64,000 bases of DNA from Streptomyces umbrinus (GCF_030817415.1 NZ_JAUSZI010000002.1:8556001-8620000); one strand, 5' to 3'. Shown: positions 19,301 to 27,025, counted from the stretch's first letter. Numbers and translations are program-made. The notes: generated by a model not told the origin, from the letters alone.

Positions 19301-19876
19301 CACCCGCTCTTCGGCCTGGAGCACGTGCTGTCCGACAAGGCCGACGCGGGCATCAACCAGCTCACCGGCGGCGAGCACGGGGACGGCGCGGTCGTCACCA
19401 TCGGCGGCATCATCTCCGGGCTGCAGCGCAAGATGACCAAGCAGGGCAACGCCTGGGCGATCGCCACCGTCGAGGACCTCGCGGGCTCGATCGAGTGCAT
19501 GTTCTTCCCGGCGACCTATCAGCTGGTGTCGACCCAACTCGTCGAGGACGCGGTGGTGTTCGTCAAGGGACGCCTCGACAAGCGCGAGGACGTGCCCCGG
19601 CTCGTCGCGATGGAACTCCAGGTCCCGGACCTGTCGAACGCGGGCACCAACGCACCCGTGATCCTCACCATCCCGGCACTGAAGGTCACCCCGCCGATGA
19701 TCAGCAGGCTCGGCGAGATCCTCAGCCATCACAAGGGCGAGAGCGAGGTGCGGATCAGGCTCCAGGGCCCGAGCAAGACCACGGTCCTGCGGCTCGACCG
19801 GCACCGGGTGAAGCCGGACCCCGCGCTCTTCGGTGACTTGAAAGTGCTGCTCGGGCCGTCCTGCCTGGCGGGCTGA
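16337..19876 (+). CDS. dnaE: DNA polymerase III alpha subunit
   Basis: Replicative polymerase catalytic subunit (DnaE1), 1179 aa, normal for Streptomyces. The start is GTG 16337, with TTGGAGG 8 nt upstream; the long in-frame extension to 16073 is not coding. N-terminal PHP domain (HLHVHTQYSLLDG at 8-20) retains metal-binding residues, so it may proofread, since no DnaQ-type exonuclease is fused. The palm contains PGRGSAAGSIVSYAMG and the catalytic acidic cluster PDVDIDFDERR near 416-426. Helix-hairpin-helix and OB-fold regions follow, the OB fold around residues 1010-1090. The gene ends in a series of short tandem repeats and a terminator. Confidence 0.97.
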   Translation: MSKPPFTHLHVHTQYSLLDGAARLKDMFNACNEMGMTHIAMSDHGNLHGAYDFFHSAKKAGVTPIIGIEAYVAPESRRNKRKIKWGQPHQKRDDVSGSGGYTHKTIWAADKTGLHNLFRLSSDAYAEGWLQKWPRMDKETISQWSEGLIASTGCPSGELQTRLRLGQFDEAVKAASEYQDIFGKDRYFLELMDHGIEIESRVRDDLLRVGKKLGIPPLVTNDSHYTYAHEATAHDALLCIQTGKNLSDPDRFRFDGTGYYLKSTDEMYAVDSSEAWQEGCANTLLVAEQIDTTGMFEAKNLMPKFDIPDGFTEVTWFQEEVRRGMARRFPGGVPEDRQKQAEYEMDVIIQMGFPGYFLVVADFIMWAKKQGIAVGPGRGSAAGSIVSYAMGITDLDPIPHGLIFERFLNPERVSMPDVDIDFDERRRVEVIRYVTEKYGADKVAMIGTYGKIKAKNAIKDSARVLGYPYAMGDRLTKAMPADVLGKGIDLNGITDPKHPRYGEAGEIRGMYENEPDVKKVIDTAKGVEGLVRQMGVHAAGVIMSSEPIVDHAPVWVRHTDNVTITQWDYPQCESLGLLKMDFLGLRNLTIMDDAIKMVKANKGIDLEMLSLPLDDPKTFELLCRGDTLGVFQFDGGPMRSLLRQMQPDNFEDISAVSALYRPGPMGMNSHINYAERKNKRQEITPIHKELEEPLEEVLAVTYGLIVYQEQVQKAAQIIAGYSLGEADILRRVMGKKKPDELAKNFVLFQEGAQKNGYSAEAIQALWDVLVPFAGYAFNKAHSAAYGLVSYWTGYLKANYPAEYMAALLTSVKDDKDKSAVYLNECRRMKIKVLPPNVNESEQNFAAQGDDVILFGLSAVRNVGTNVVESIIRSRKAKGKYGSFPDYLDKVEAAACNKRTTESLIKAGAFDTMGHTRKGLTAHFEPMIDNVVAVKRKEAEGQFDLFGGMGEDDSSEPGFGLDVEFTTDEWDKAYLLAQEREMLGLYVSDHPLFGLEHVLSDKADAGINQLTGGEHGDGAVVTIGGIISGLQRKMTKQGNAWAIATVEDLAGSIECMFFPATYQLVSTQLVEDAVVFVKGRLDKREDVPRLVAMELQVPDLSNAGTNAPVILTIPALKVTPPMISRLGEILSHHKGESEVRIRLQGPSKTTVLRLDRHRVKPDPALFGDLKVLLGPSCLAG

Positions 19877-19951
19877 ACCAAGGTCTTCGACGTGCGAGGC
19901 GGGCTGAACCGGTAGTCGAGGTACGACCTGAACCGGTGGGCGAGGTACGAG
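19867..19951. repeat. Tandem micro-repeats at the dnaE stop codon
   Basis: GGCGGGCTGAACC occurs at 19867-19879, where it includes the dnaE stop TGA, and again at 19898-19910. Two 24-bp units beginning CTGAACCGGT follow in tandem (19904-19927 and 19928-19951) with three mismatches. The block runs directly into the terminator. Confidence 0.75.
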
Positions 19952-19981
19952 AGGGGCGCATCCGTCGCGGATGCGCCCCTC
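19951..19981 (+). terminator. Terminator of dnaE
   Basis: A perfect 14-bp stem (19951-19964 and 19968-19981) with a 3-nt loop and no U-tract. It lies between convergent dnaE and the small gene at 20029, and may serve both. Confidence 0.8.
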
Positions 19982-20028
19982 GTCGTGTGCCTGGGCTTCA
20001 GCAGCCCTCAACAGGCCTCGTACGGGCC

Positions 20029-20208
20029 TCAGTTGTGGCCGAAGCGCTTCTGGTGCTTGCGGGCGACATCGGCGGGGCTGCCCTGGGCCTGCGACATCGG
20101 CGACTGCTGCGCCTCCGCCGAGGACCGGTCTGCCTGCTCCTGCGCGCGCTCGGCCTGCGAGGAGCGGTCCTGCTGCCCGCCCTGCTTGCGGTTCTTGTTC
20201 TTGGCCAT
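20029..20208 (-). CDS. Small hydrophilic protein, 59 residues
   Basis: A short, very polar Gln/Arg/Ser-rich protein starting MAKNKNRKQGGQQ and ending ARKHQKRFGHN. ATG 20208 is supported by AGGAGG 9 nt upstream; the open frame continues to 20340 without another good site. It has no Cys, no membrane segment and no recognised domain. The strong ribosome site and the dnaE terminator on its 3' side support it as a real gene. Similar small basic proteins are conserved in Streptomyces next to dnaE; the role is unknown. Confidence 0.75.
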   Translation of the reverse strand: MAKNKNRKQGGQQDRSSQAERAQEQADRSSAEAQQSPMSQAQGSPADVARKHQKRFGHN

Positions 20209-20432
20209 GGTGATCTGCCTCCTACGGGGGATCTCGGGGCCAGGGCCGGGACCAGACTCACATAGCGCGACAACAAGCGCATTTCGGAGAATTACCGTGC
20301 GTAATAAGCCCTGTCGGTGAGTGATCTGCCGATCCGCCACGCCGAAGATCGAGTTCCGGCCGTTAACCTCCGCAGGGTCGGGCAGACTCGAAGGAAGCCC
20401 GAAGCAAACCTCCCGGAAAGAGGGTGGATCGC

Positions 20433-21653
20433 GTGGACCGCTGCATTGTCCTGGTGGACGCCGGGTACCTGCTCGGGGCTGCTGCCAGTCTCCTCGCCGG
20501 GGATTCCTCCCGCTCCCGGATCACCGTCGACCACGCCGCCCTCATCCAGGGCCTGCGCGAGCGCGCCGAGTCCGACACGGAACGGCCCCTGTTGCGCATC
20601 TATTGGTTCGACGGCGCCCCCGACCGCGTACCGCAGCCCGAGCACCGCAGACTGCGGGTGATGCCGCGGGTCACGGTGCGCCTGGGCGCGCTGACCCGCA
20701 GCGACGGGCGCTGGGCGCAGAAGGGCGTGGACGCCGCCATGCACGCCGAGCTCACGGAGCTGGCGCGCAACCGTGCCTGCTCCGACGTCGTGCTCGTCAC
20801 CGGGGACGGGGATCTGCTGCCCGGCATGATGGCCGCGAAGGAGCACGGGGTCGCCGTGCACCTGTGGGCCGTGCAGGCCGCCGACGGCGACTACAACCAG
20901 TCCGAGGACCTGGTCGCCGAGGCCGACGAGCGGCGGGTCCTCGACCGCATCTGGATCACCAAGGCCGTCCAGGCCAAGGATCTCGGCGGGGTCTGCGCGC
21001 CGCCGCCCGTTCCGCGGCCGGAGATCGCCGCGATCCTCTCCGCGCCGTTGCCCGAGTCCGCGCTGTCCTCCTCGGGGGAGCGGCCCTCGCGGGATGCCGA
21101 GCACGCGCAGGCCGCGCCCAGTGAGAACGGCACGGAGGAGAGGGCGCCGGCCGCCAAGGGCGGCGTTCCGACGCCGAAGGATCTGGCCGCGTTGCGGGCG
21201 CCCGGGACGCATGCGCATCCGCAGCCCGCCAACGCGACGCTGCGGTGGTCCTCCGACAAGGGGTGGGTCGACCGGCCCGGTACCGCCGCGGAGTCCGCGG
21301 AGGCCGCGCTGCTGCCCACGCTCGCGCAGCTCACGTCGGCCGAGCAGCGGTGGGCCGATCGTGAGGAGGACATCACGACGGTGGGTGGGGATCCGTACGA
21401 GGTCGGGCAGGTGTTCGCCCGGCGGTGGATGGGGCGGTTGTCGGACCAGGCCCAGTTGCAGAAGCTGTCGACGATGTATCCCCGGGTGCCGCACCGGATC
21501 GACGGGGAGCTGTTGCGGTATGCGGCTCGGTTCGGGCTGCTTGCGCACAAGGACGATCAGATCGATGAGCATGATCGGTATGCGATTCGCGCGGGGTTCT
21601 GGCGGGAGATCGACGTGCGGACCGCTGCCGAGCATGCTCCCGCGGGGGAGTAG
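20433..21653 (+). CDS. NYN (PIN-like) domain ribonuclease candidate
   Basis: A 406-aa protein. An N-terminal NYN/LabA-type nuclease domain (about 1-170) shows the expected acidic residues: IVLVDAGYLLG, WFDGAPDR, KGVDAAMHAELT and LVTGDGDLLPG. The middle (about 195-270) is Pro/Ala/Glu-rich linker, and the C-terminal 140 residues form a helical domain beginning near RWSSDKGWVDR. NYN proteins process or degrade RNA with a metal-dependent PIN fold. GTG 20433 is preferred to GTG 20424 because AGAGGG then sits 8 nt upstream. The target RNA is unknown. Confidence 0.85.
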   Translation: MDRCIVLVDAGYLLGAAASLLAGDSSRSRITVDHAALIQGLRERAESDTERPLLRIYWFDGAPDRVPQPEHRRLRVMPRVTVRLGALTRSDGRWAQKGVDAAMHAELTELARNRACSDVVLVTGDGDLLPGMMAAKEHGVAVHLWAVQAADGDYNQSEDLVAEADERRVLDRIWITKAVQAKDLGGVCAPPPVPRPEIAAILSAPLPESALSSSGERPSRDAEHAQAAPSENGTEERAPAAKGGVPTPKDLAALRAPGTHAHPQPANATLRWSSDKGWVDRPGTAAESAEAALLPTLAQLTSAEQRWADREEDITTVGGDPYEVGQVFARRWMGRLSDQAQLQKLSTMYPRVPHRIDGELLRYAARFGLLAHKDDQIDEHDRYAIRAGFWREIDVRTAAEHAPAGE

Positions 21654-21702
21654 GGGGTTCGGTTGAGGTTGGCTTGCCGCCGGCCCGGGAGGGTTGTGGG
21701 TC

Positions 21703-21757
21703 GGCTGCGGGCCGGTGGGGGCTTGTCGCGCAGTTCCCCGCGCCCCTGAAGGGGCAC
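21703..21757. repeat. Dispersed intergenic repeat, copy 2
   Basis: Contains CTGCGGGCCGGTGGGGGCTT followed by GTCGCGCAGTTCCCCGCGCC and CCTGAAGGGG, matching the other copies. It sits 49 nt after the NYN gene stop and upstream of the ABC transporter gene. Confidence 0.8.
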
Positions 21758-21864
21758 GGCCCGGTGTTCCTCGTGCCCCGGCGGGGCGTCGGGTGGGGCC
21801 GATATTGGGCGTATGCCCGCCCCGGGCGTTGGTTTGGGGGTGGGACCCCGTACCCTCAGTCCTC

Positions 21865-22896
21865 GTGAGTACGCGCACCGCACAGGGAGTCCGGAACGGG
21901 CACGGTGGGGATGTCGTGTGCGCGGTGCGGGATCTGACGAAGACCTATCCGGCGGTGCGTGGGCGGCGCGGAGCACCCGGGACGCCCGAGGTGCGGGCCA
22001 CCGACGGGGTACGGATCGACATCCGGCGAGGTGAGATCTTCGGGCTGCTCGGACCGAACGGAGCGGGCAAGACCACCCTCGTACGGCAGCTGACCGGGCT
22101 GATGCGCCCCGACCGCGGCAGTGTCGAGATCCTCGGGCACGACATCGTGCGCCATCCCGAGCGGGCGGCGCGGATTCTGGCGTACCTGGGACAGGAGTCC
22201 ACCGCGCTCGACGAGCTGACCGTGTCGCTCGCCGCGGAGACCACCGGGCGGCTGCGCGGGCTCGACGTACGCAGCGCGCGGGCCGAGCGGGACGAGGTCC
22301 TGGAGGAGCTCGGGCTCACCGCGCTGGCCTCGCGGCCGCTGAAGAAACTGTCCGGCGGGCAGCGCAGACTCGCCTGCTTCGCCACCACGCTCGTCGGCGC
22401 GCGGCCCTTCCTCGTCCTCGACGAGCCGACCACCGGCATGGACCCCGTCGCCCGCCGCGCCGTCTGGGGCGCCGTCGACCGGCGCCGGGTCGAGCACGCC
22501 ACGACGGTCCTCCTGGTCACCCACAACGTCATCGAGGCGGAGACGGTCCTCGACCGCGTCGCCGTTCTCGACCGGGGTCGTGTCATCGCCTGCGACACGC
22601 CCACCGGGCTGAAGGAGCAGGTCGCCGGCGAGGTGCGCCTCGAACTCGTCTGGCGCGAGCGAGCGCCCCTCGACGTGCCCGAGGTCGCCGCCCTGCGCGA
22701 CCGGGCCGTAGAGTCGGGCCGTCGCTGGTCGCTGCGGCTCGCCCCCGAGGAGGCCCGCGCGGCCGTGGCGGCCGTCACCGGCGGCGCCGCCTTCGCGGCC
22801 CTGGACGACTTCACGCTCGCGACGCCGAGCCTGGAGGACGTGTACCTGGCGCTGGGCGGCAGCGCCGGAAACGTACGGGGGTTGGTCAAGGCATGA
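21865..22896 (+). CDS. ABC transporter ATP-binding protein (ABC-2 exporter type)
   Basis: Cytoplasmic ATPase of an exporter; 343 aa. Walker A is GPNGAGKTT, the signature is LSGGQRR, Walker B is FLVLDEPTTGMD and the switch His is in LLVTHNV. The C-terminal 110 residues form the extension typical of DrrA-like subunits. GTG 21865 is the likely start, but no Shine-Dalgarno is seen and TACCCT lies about 15 nt upstream, so translation may be leaderless; upstream codons overlap the dispersed repeat and are rejected. The permease follows 70 nt downstream. The exported compound is unknown. Confidence 0.92.
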   Translation: MSTRTAQGVRNGHGGDVVCAVRDLTKTYPAVRGRRGAPGTPEVRATDGVRIDIRRGEIFGLLGPNGAGKTTLVRQLTGLMRPDRGSVEILGHDIVRHPERAARILAYLGQESTALDELTVSLAAETTGRLRGLDVRSARAERDEVLEELGLTALASRPLKKLSGGQRRLACFATTLVGARPFLVLDEPTTGMDPVARRAVWGAVDRRRVEHATTVLLVTHNVIEAETVLDRVAVLDRGRVIACDTPTGLKEQVAGEVRLELVWRERAPLDVPEVAALRDRAVESGRRWSLRLAPEEARAAVAAVTGGAAFAALDDFTLATPSLEDVYLALGGSAGNVRGLVKA

Positions 22897-22970
22897 GCGT
22901 GCGGGCCTCCACAGCCGTACGGAACAGGTACAGGACGACAGCCGAAGCGAACAGGAGCCGCTCGACGTGA
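22893..22970 (+). CDS. Possible 25-codon linker ORF between ABC genes
   Basis: ATG 22893 overlaps the ATPase stop (ATGA), and its TGA (22968-22970) overlaps the permease GTG start (GTGA). The peptide would be 25 aa, very basic and Arg/Ser/Thr-rich. It has weak Shine-Dalgarno support and several AGG codons, rare in Streptomyces, so it may be chance. If translated, it would couple the two subunits. Confidence 0.25.
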   Translation: MSVRASTAVRNRYRTTAEANRSRST

Positions 22971-23818
22971 GTGTCGTACCCGCCGAGGTCCTGCCCGGCG
23001 CAGCCCGTGCGGACGGGAGCTGGTCCGGTGATGGCACGGACGCCGAGGACGGAGTCCGTGCCGTGGCCGGGCTCGGGCCGCGCGCGCGGCTGTGGCCGGC
23101 CCTGGCCGCCGTCTACCGGGCGCAGCTCTCCCGGGCCCGGGTGGCGCGGATCCCGCTGCTGTTCGTGGCGACCTTCCAGTCCGTCGGGATCATGGTCCTG
23201 ATGCGCGGGGTCGTGGACGGCGGGGACGAGGCACATGCCGTGGTGGCCGGTTCATCGGTCCTCGTGGTCGCGTTCGTGGCGCTCAACCTGCTCGCCCAGT
23301 ACTTCGGCCAGCTGCGCGCCAGCGGCGGCCTCGACCACTACGCGACGCTGCCCGTGCCGCCCGCCGCAGTCGTGCTCGGCGCGGCCGCCGCGTACGCCTC
23401 CTTCACCGTGCCGGGGACCCTTGTCACCGCCGTGGTCGGCTGCATGCTCTTCGGGCTGCCGCTGACCCACCTGTGGATCCTCATCGCCGTCATCCCGCTC
23501 GCGGGCGCCGCGCTCGCCGGGCTCGGGGCGGCGCTCGGACTGCTCGCTCCGCGGCCCGAACTCGCCACACTGCTCGGACAGTTGGGCATGTCCGCCGCAC
23601 TGCTGCTCGGCGTGCTGCCGCCGGACCGGCTGCCGACGGTCGTCCAGTACGCGCGTGACCTGCTGCCTTCCACGTACGGCGTCGAGGCCTTCGCGCTGAC
23701 CTTCGGGGCGGACCCGGACTGGGCTGTCGTCCTGCTCGACCTCGCCGTGTGCGCGGGAGTCGGCGTCGCCTCGCTGGCCGTCGCGACCTGGGCCTACCGC
23801 CGGGCGGCCGTCCGGTGA
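22967..23818 (+). CDS. ABC-2 type transporter permease
   Basis: Membrane subunit partnering the ATPase at 21865; 283 aa. A 45-residue cytoplasmic N-terminus is followed by six hydrophobic segments between about residues 60 and 280 (for example LLFVATFQSVGIMVLM and [20 protein letters not shown]). GTG 22967 has AGGAG 10 nt upstream. Together the two genes form a simple exporter with no dedicated substrate-binding protein, consistent with drug or lipid export. The substrate cannot be told. Confidence 0.88.
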   Translation: MSVVPAEVLPGAARADGSWSGDGTDAEDGVRAVAGLGPRARLWPALAAVYRAQLSRARVARIPLLFVATFQSVGIMVLMRGVVDGGDEAHAVVAGSSVLVVAFVALNLLAQYFGQLRASGGLDHYATLPVPPAAVVLGAAAAYASFTVPGTLVTAVVGCMLFGLPLTHLWILIAVIPLAGAALAGLGAALGLLAPRPELATLLGQLGMSAALLLGVLPPDRLPTVVQYARDLLPSTYGVEAFALTFGADPDWAVVLLDLAVCAGVGVASLAVATWAYRRAAVR

Positions 23819-23852
23819 CGCGGCTGACAGGCGGGCCTGGCACGATGTCGGT

Positions 23853-24488
23853 GTGACCGCACCGCTGACTCCGCCTCCACAGCCGAACCACCAGCCTCCG
23901 CACCACGTCTGGCAGGCGCCGCCCCCCGGGTACGCGCCCGTTCATGAGGAGGACGGCCCCGGGATGAAGACCGAACTGCGCGAGGCCGCCGTCATCACGG
24001 TCGCGACGGCGATCGGCGGCGTGCTGCTCGGACTGCTGTGGTGCTGGCTGGCGCCACGGGTGCCGCTGGTCTCGGACGGCGCGGCGGTCTATCCCAAGGA
24101 TGCGGAGGGGGAGCAGGTCATCGGCGTGGACGGCACCTTCTCCCTGCTCGCGGTCGGCTTCGGCCTGGTCACCGCGGTGGTCGTCTTCCTTCTGCGGCGT
24201 CGTGGCGGCATCCCGCTGATCGTCGCGCTCACCGTCGGGGGCATCCTCGCCTCCCTGCTCGCCTGGCGCCTGGGCATCTGGCTCGGCCCCACCCAGGACG
24301 TGATCGCCCACGCCAAGGAGGCAGGCAAGGGCGTCACGTTCGACGCCCCCCTCGAGCTCAACGCCAAGGGCGCCCTGCTCGCCTGGTCCGTCTCGGCCCT
24401 CCTGGTCCACCTGGGCCTGACAGCCCTCTTCGCCCCAAGAGACCCGGACCCGTACGACCAGCCCCAGTTCCCTCACAGCGGCCCGTAA
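23853..24488 (+). CDS. DUF2567 membrane protein
   Basis: A 211-aa protein with a Pro/His-rich cytoplasmic N-terminus (about 1-37) and four membrane helices: VITVATAIGGVLLGLLWCWL, FSLLAVGFGLVTAVVVFLL, PLIVALTVGGILASLLAW and LLAWSVSALLVHLGLTALF. An extracytoplasmic loop lies between helices 1 and 2. It matches an actinobacterial family of unknown function (DUF2567). GTG 23853 starts 34 nt after the ABC permease, so it may be cotranscribed with the exporter. Confidence 0.8.
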   Translation: MTAPLTPPPQPNHQPPHHVWQAPPPGYAPVHEEDGPGMKTELREAAVITVATAIGGVLLGLLWCWLAPRVPLVSDGAAVYPKDAEGEQVIGVDGTFSLLAVGFGLVTAVVVFLLRRRGGIPLIVALTVGGILASLLAWRLGIWLGPTQDVIAHAKEAGKGVTFDAPLELNAKGALLAWSVSALLVHLGLTALFAPRDPDPYDQPQFPHSGP

Positions 24489-24556
24489 GGGGCGCGGGGC
24501 TGTGACATTTGCGGCTTCGCCGCGTGGGCGCGAGCAACCCCCACGCACCCGCGGCT
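24487..24556 (-). repeat. Dispersed intergenic repeat, copy 3 (inverted)
   Basis: Starting at the stop codon of the DUF2567 gene, the block GGGGCGCGGGGCTGTGACAT, then GCGGCTTCGCCGCGTGGGCG, is the reverse complement of the long form at 7391-7500. It lies 3' to a plus-strand gene but in the opposite orientation to the other copies. Confidence 0.75.
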
Positions 24557-24566
24557 GCGAACGGTC

Positions 24567-24641
24567 CTATGCCGGCCGATGCCCGTGGTTGGACCGACCC
24601 TTCTTGACCCGCCACTTCCTCTTGCGCGTCTTCTTCGACAT
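24567..24641 (-). CDS. bL37-like 24-residue ribosomal protein
   Basis: A micro-ORF encoding 24 residues, MSKKTRKRKW followed by a basic stretch ending NHGHRPA, with 12 Lys/Arg. Size, charge and the C-terminal NHG-x-RP pattern match bL37, the 24-aa large-subunit protein found in mycobacterial ribosomes, which sits near the peptidyl-transferase centre. It would normally be missed by gene callers. A longer in-frame start at 24782 gives a Cys/Gly-rich, implausible extension. The Shine-Dalgarno is weak (CCAGGAC next to ATG). It is monocistronic, between a repeat copy and the YbaK gene. The match is from memory. Confidence 0.6.
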   Translation of the reverse strand: MSKKTRKRKWRVKKGRSNHGHRPA

Positions 24642-24682
24642 GTCCTGGGTACTTAACCGAGAACCGGCCCCCCGTCGAGGGC

Positions 24683-25186
24683 TCACGCACGCCCGACAGG
24701 AGCCAGAACCGCATCCGTGAGCTTCGCCAGATCCTCCGGAGCAAGCTCCACCTCGAGCCCCCGCCGCCCCGCAGACACACAAACGGTGGCGTAGGCCGAG
24801 GCCGACGCGTCCAGCACCGTACGCAGCCGCTTCCGCTGCCCGAGCGGCGAGATACCCCCGCGCACATACCCGCTGGAGCGCTCCGCGGCGGCCGGATCGG
24901 CCATCGCGGCCCGCTTGCCGCCCACCGCCGAGGCCAGCGCCTTCAGGTCGAGCGAGCCGGCCACCGGGACGACGGCCACGGTGAGCTCCCCGTCGACGTC
25001 CGCGACCAGCGTCTTGAAGACCCGGTCCGGGGAGACGCCCATCGCCTCGGCCGCCTCCTCCCCGTACGAGGGGTGCGAGGGATCGTGCTCGTAGGAGTGG
25101 ACCGTGAACTCGACGCCCGCCGCGGTGAGCGCCACGGTCGCGGGCGTCCCTCCCGGCTGCTGCTGCTTCTTCGACTTCTTCGCCAA
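24683..25186 (-). CDS. YbaK/ProX-family aminoacyl-tRNA deacylase
   Basis: Trans-editing enzyme that hydrolyses mischarged tRNA, typically Cys-tRNA-Pro; 167 aa. Family motifs are present: FKTLVADVDG, with the key Lys, and GYVRGGISPLG. TTG 25186 is chosen because AAAGGG lies 8 nt upstream and the protein then starts AKKSKKQQQ, the usual family start; GTG 25216, one nt from the stop of the LON-domain gene, is a possible alternative. It is probably cotranscribed with the upstream LON-domain gene. Confidence 0.88.
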   Translation of the reverse strand: MAKKSKKQQQPGGTPATVALTAAGVEFTVHSYEHDPSHPSYGEEAAEAMGVSPDRVFKTLVADVDGELTVAVVPVAGSLDLKALASAVGGKRAAMADPAAAERSSGYVRGGISPLGQRKRLRTVLDASASAYATVCVSAGRRGLEVELAPEDLAKLTDAVLAPVGRA

Positions 25187-25217
25187 GACCTCTGCCCTTT
25201 GCCCTCGGTGGTCCACG

Positions 25218-25958
25218 TCAGTTGAGACTCGTCGGCCCCCGTGTCAGCTCCGACGCGGGCAGCGACGGCAGGTTGCGGATGATCGCGGTCTCCGCGCGCA
25301 GCAGCGTCAGCTCCTCGCGGAGGCGGGACGCCGTGTCCGGGGCTTGGAGCAGCCGCTGTTTCGCCGGTACGTCGAGCATCGCCGCGGCGGCGACCAGGTA
25401 CGAGACGACGGCCGGCTCGTCCGGCAGCTCGGCCCCGGTCGACAGGGACCGTTCCCGGGCCCCCGCGAGCCGCTTCTGATACTGCCGGAAGGCCCGCAGC
25501 ACGCCCTGGGCCAGCGCGCCGGCCTCCTCGCCCGGGTCTTCCTCCAGCTCCTCCAGTTCGGCCGTCAGAAAGGCACCAGAGGCGTCCACGGAGAGCAGCC
25601 GTACCCGGGTCGTCCCGGTGGCGAGCACCTCGAAGCTGCCGTCGGCCCGTTCCCGGATGGTCGCCGCGTCCGCGACGCACCCGACCTCGTGGAAGGCCTT
25701 CGCCGGGTCGTCGCCGAAGCCTGCCGCGGGCCCGCGCTGGGGTACGGCGGTCTGGTCCGGCATGCCGGGCGCGGTGGACGCGACCTCGTGGCCGTCGCGG
25801 ATGGCGACGACGACGAACCGGCGTGGATCGTCCTCGGGGGTCTTCAGGAGCTCGCGCATCATCGCGCGATAGCGCTCCTCGAAGACGTTCAGGGGCAGTA
25901 CGAGCCCGGGGAACAGCACCGAGTTCAGGGGGAAGAGGGGGAGCCGGACGGTGGTCAC
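25218..25958 (-). CDS. LON substrate-binding (N-terminal) domain protein
   Basis: A 246-aa protein with only the N-terminal substrate-recognition domain of Lon protease (RLPLFPLNSVLFPGLVLPL at the start, then NVFEERYRAM and GTTRVRLLSVD). There are no AAA+ or Ser/Lys protease domains. Such stand-alone LON proteins are common in actinobacteria and are thought to bind unfolded segments or act as adaptors. GTG 25958 follows the previous gene by 11 nt, so a TPR-LON-YbaK operon is likely. Biochemical role unknown. Confidence 0.88.
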   Translation of the reverse strand: MTTVRLPLFPLNSVLFPGLVLPLNVFEERYRAMMRELLKTPEDDPRRFVVVAIRDGHEVASTAPGMPDQTAVPQRGPAAGFGDDPAKAFHEVGCVADAATIRERADGSFEVLATGTTRVRLLSVDASGAFLTAELEELEEDPGEEAGALAQGVLRAFRQYQKRLAGARERSLSTGAELPDEPAVVSYLVAAAAMLDVPAKQRLLQAPDTASRLREELTLLRAETAIIRNLPSLPASELTRGPTSLN

Positions 25959-25969
25959 GACGAGAAAGC

Positions 25970-27025
25970 CTAATGGTCACCGGAGGGCGCACGTCCGCCG
26001 TGCTCACTCCGTGGATACGGAAGATCCCCGTTGCGTAGTTTCAGGGGCATGCCCGAGGCCACCTCGATCCGTATTCCGTCGCGCAGTTCGAGGAACTGGC
26101 CGAGCGGGTCGTCCGAGACGCGGTCCCAGGGGAACGAGGTGGCGTACGACCCGATCCGGTGCAGCTCCGCCAGTGCGTCCTGCCAGCGTTCGAGGCGGAT
26201 CAGCACGTAGGTGAGCAGGTTGCGGACCTCCGCGGGCCACGGGTCGGCGTCCGCGTACTCCCCGGAGACGGCGATCGCGAGGTCGGCCGCCGCGTCGAGG
26301 CGTTCGCGCGGCACGGCCGCTCCGCCGCCCTCGGTCAGATAGGCGAAGGCCGCGCGCACCGGCAGGGCCTGGACGAGGGAGCCGGGCAGCGCGTCCTGCG
26401 CGGCCCGCTCGGCGAAGTCGAAGCTCTCGCGGTGCGAGCCGTACCAGGCCGCGGACAGGTACTGCAGGGCGGCCACATGGCAGCCGTAGTGGTGCGGAGA
26501 GCGGCGTACGGCCTCGGTCCACAGCCGTTCGAACGCGGTGTGCGGGGTGTTCGTGCCCCGGGCGTGGTCGAGCGCGATGCGCCACGGCACCGGGTCGCGC
26601 GGGTCGCCCTCGGCGGCCGCGGTGATCAGCGGCGCGACCTGGCGCAGCAGCTCGGCGCGGGCCGGTGACTCCCAGCCCCGGCACACCGCGAGCTCGGCCT
26701 TGACCAGCAGCGCGTCCGGGTCGTGCGGGGCGTCGGAGCACCAGTCGTCGAACCACTCCGGCCGGGAGCGCGCGAAGGCGGCGAGCCGCGTCGCGTACCG
26801 GTCCCGGTTCTCCCACTCGGCGGCCTCCCGGGTGGTGGACAGCAGCTTCGCCGCGGTCCCGTACTCGCCCCGGCCCGCGGCGACGAGCGCCGGTCCGAGC
26901 CGCTCGTCGGGCGCGTCGAGCAGTACCTCGTCGTCGGCGGGCAGACCGGCGGCGAGGCGCGAAGTGTTCCGCGCCATCCGTGCCGTTCGGAGGAACGCGC
27001 GCAGCAGTGCCATGGTGGTGCCCAT
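25970..27025 (-). CDS. Helical (TPR-like) protein of unknown function
   Basis: A protein of about 351 aa, Ala/Arg/Glu-rich and mostly helical, with paired helices like tetratricopeptide repeats (for example YGTAAKLLSTTREAAEWENR and ALLVKAELAVCRGWESPARA). No catalytic motif or membrane segment is seen. ATG 27025 is tentative; ATG 27013 begins MALLRAFLRTARMARN and is as plausible, and the frame extends to 27109. It is the first gene of a minus-strand run with the LON and YbaK genes. Confidence 0.7.
   Translation of the reverse strand: MGTTMALLRAFLRTARMARNTSRLAAGLPADDEVLLDAPDERLGPALVAAGRGEYGTAAKLLSTTREAAEWENRDRYATRLAAFARSRPEWFDDWCSDAPHDPDALLVKAELAVCRGWESPARAELLRQVAPLITAAAEGDPRDPVPWRIALDHARGTNTPHTAFERLWTEAVRRSPHHYGCHVAALQYLSAAWYGSHRESFDFAERAAQDALPGSLVQALPVRAAFAYLTEGGGAAVPRERLDAAADLAIAVSGEYADADPWPAEVRNLLTYVLIRLERWQDALAELHRIGSYATSFPWDRVSDDPLGQFLELRDGIRIEVASGMPLKLRNGDLPYPRSEHGGRAPSGDH

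Noticed and set aside
16340..20011. 1223-codon open frame opposite dnaE
   Set aside because: Antisense artefact of G/C-rich third positions; low-complexity His/Leu/Val/Arg composition and no ribosome site.
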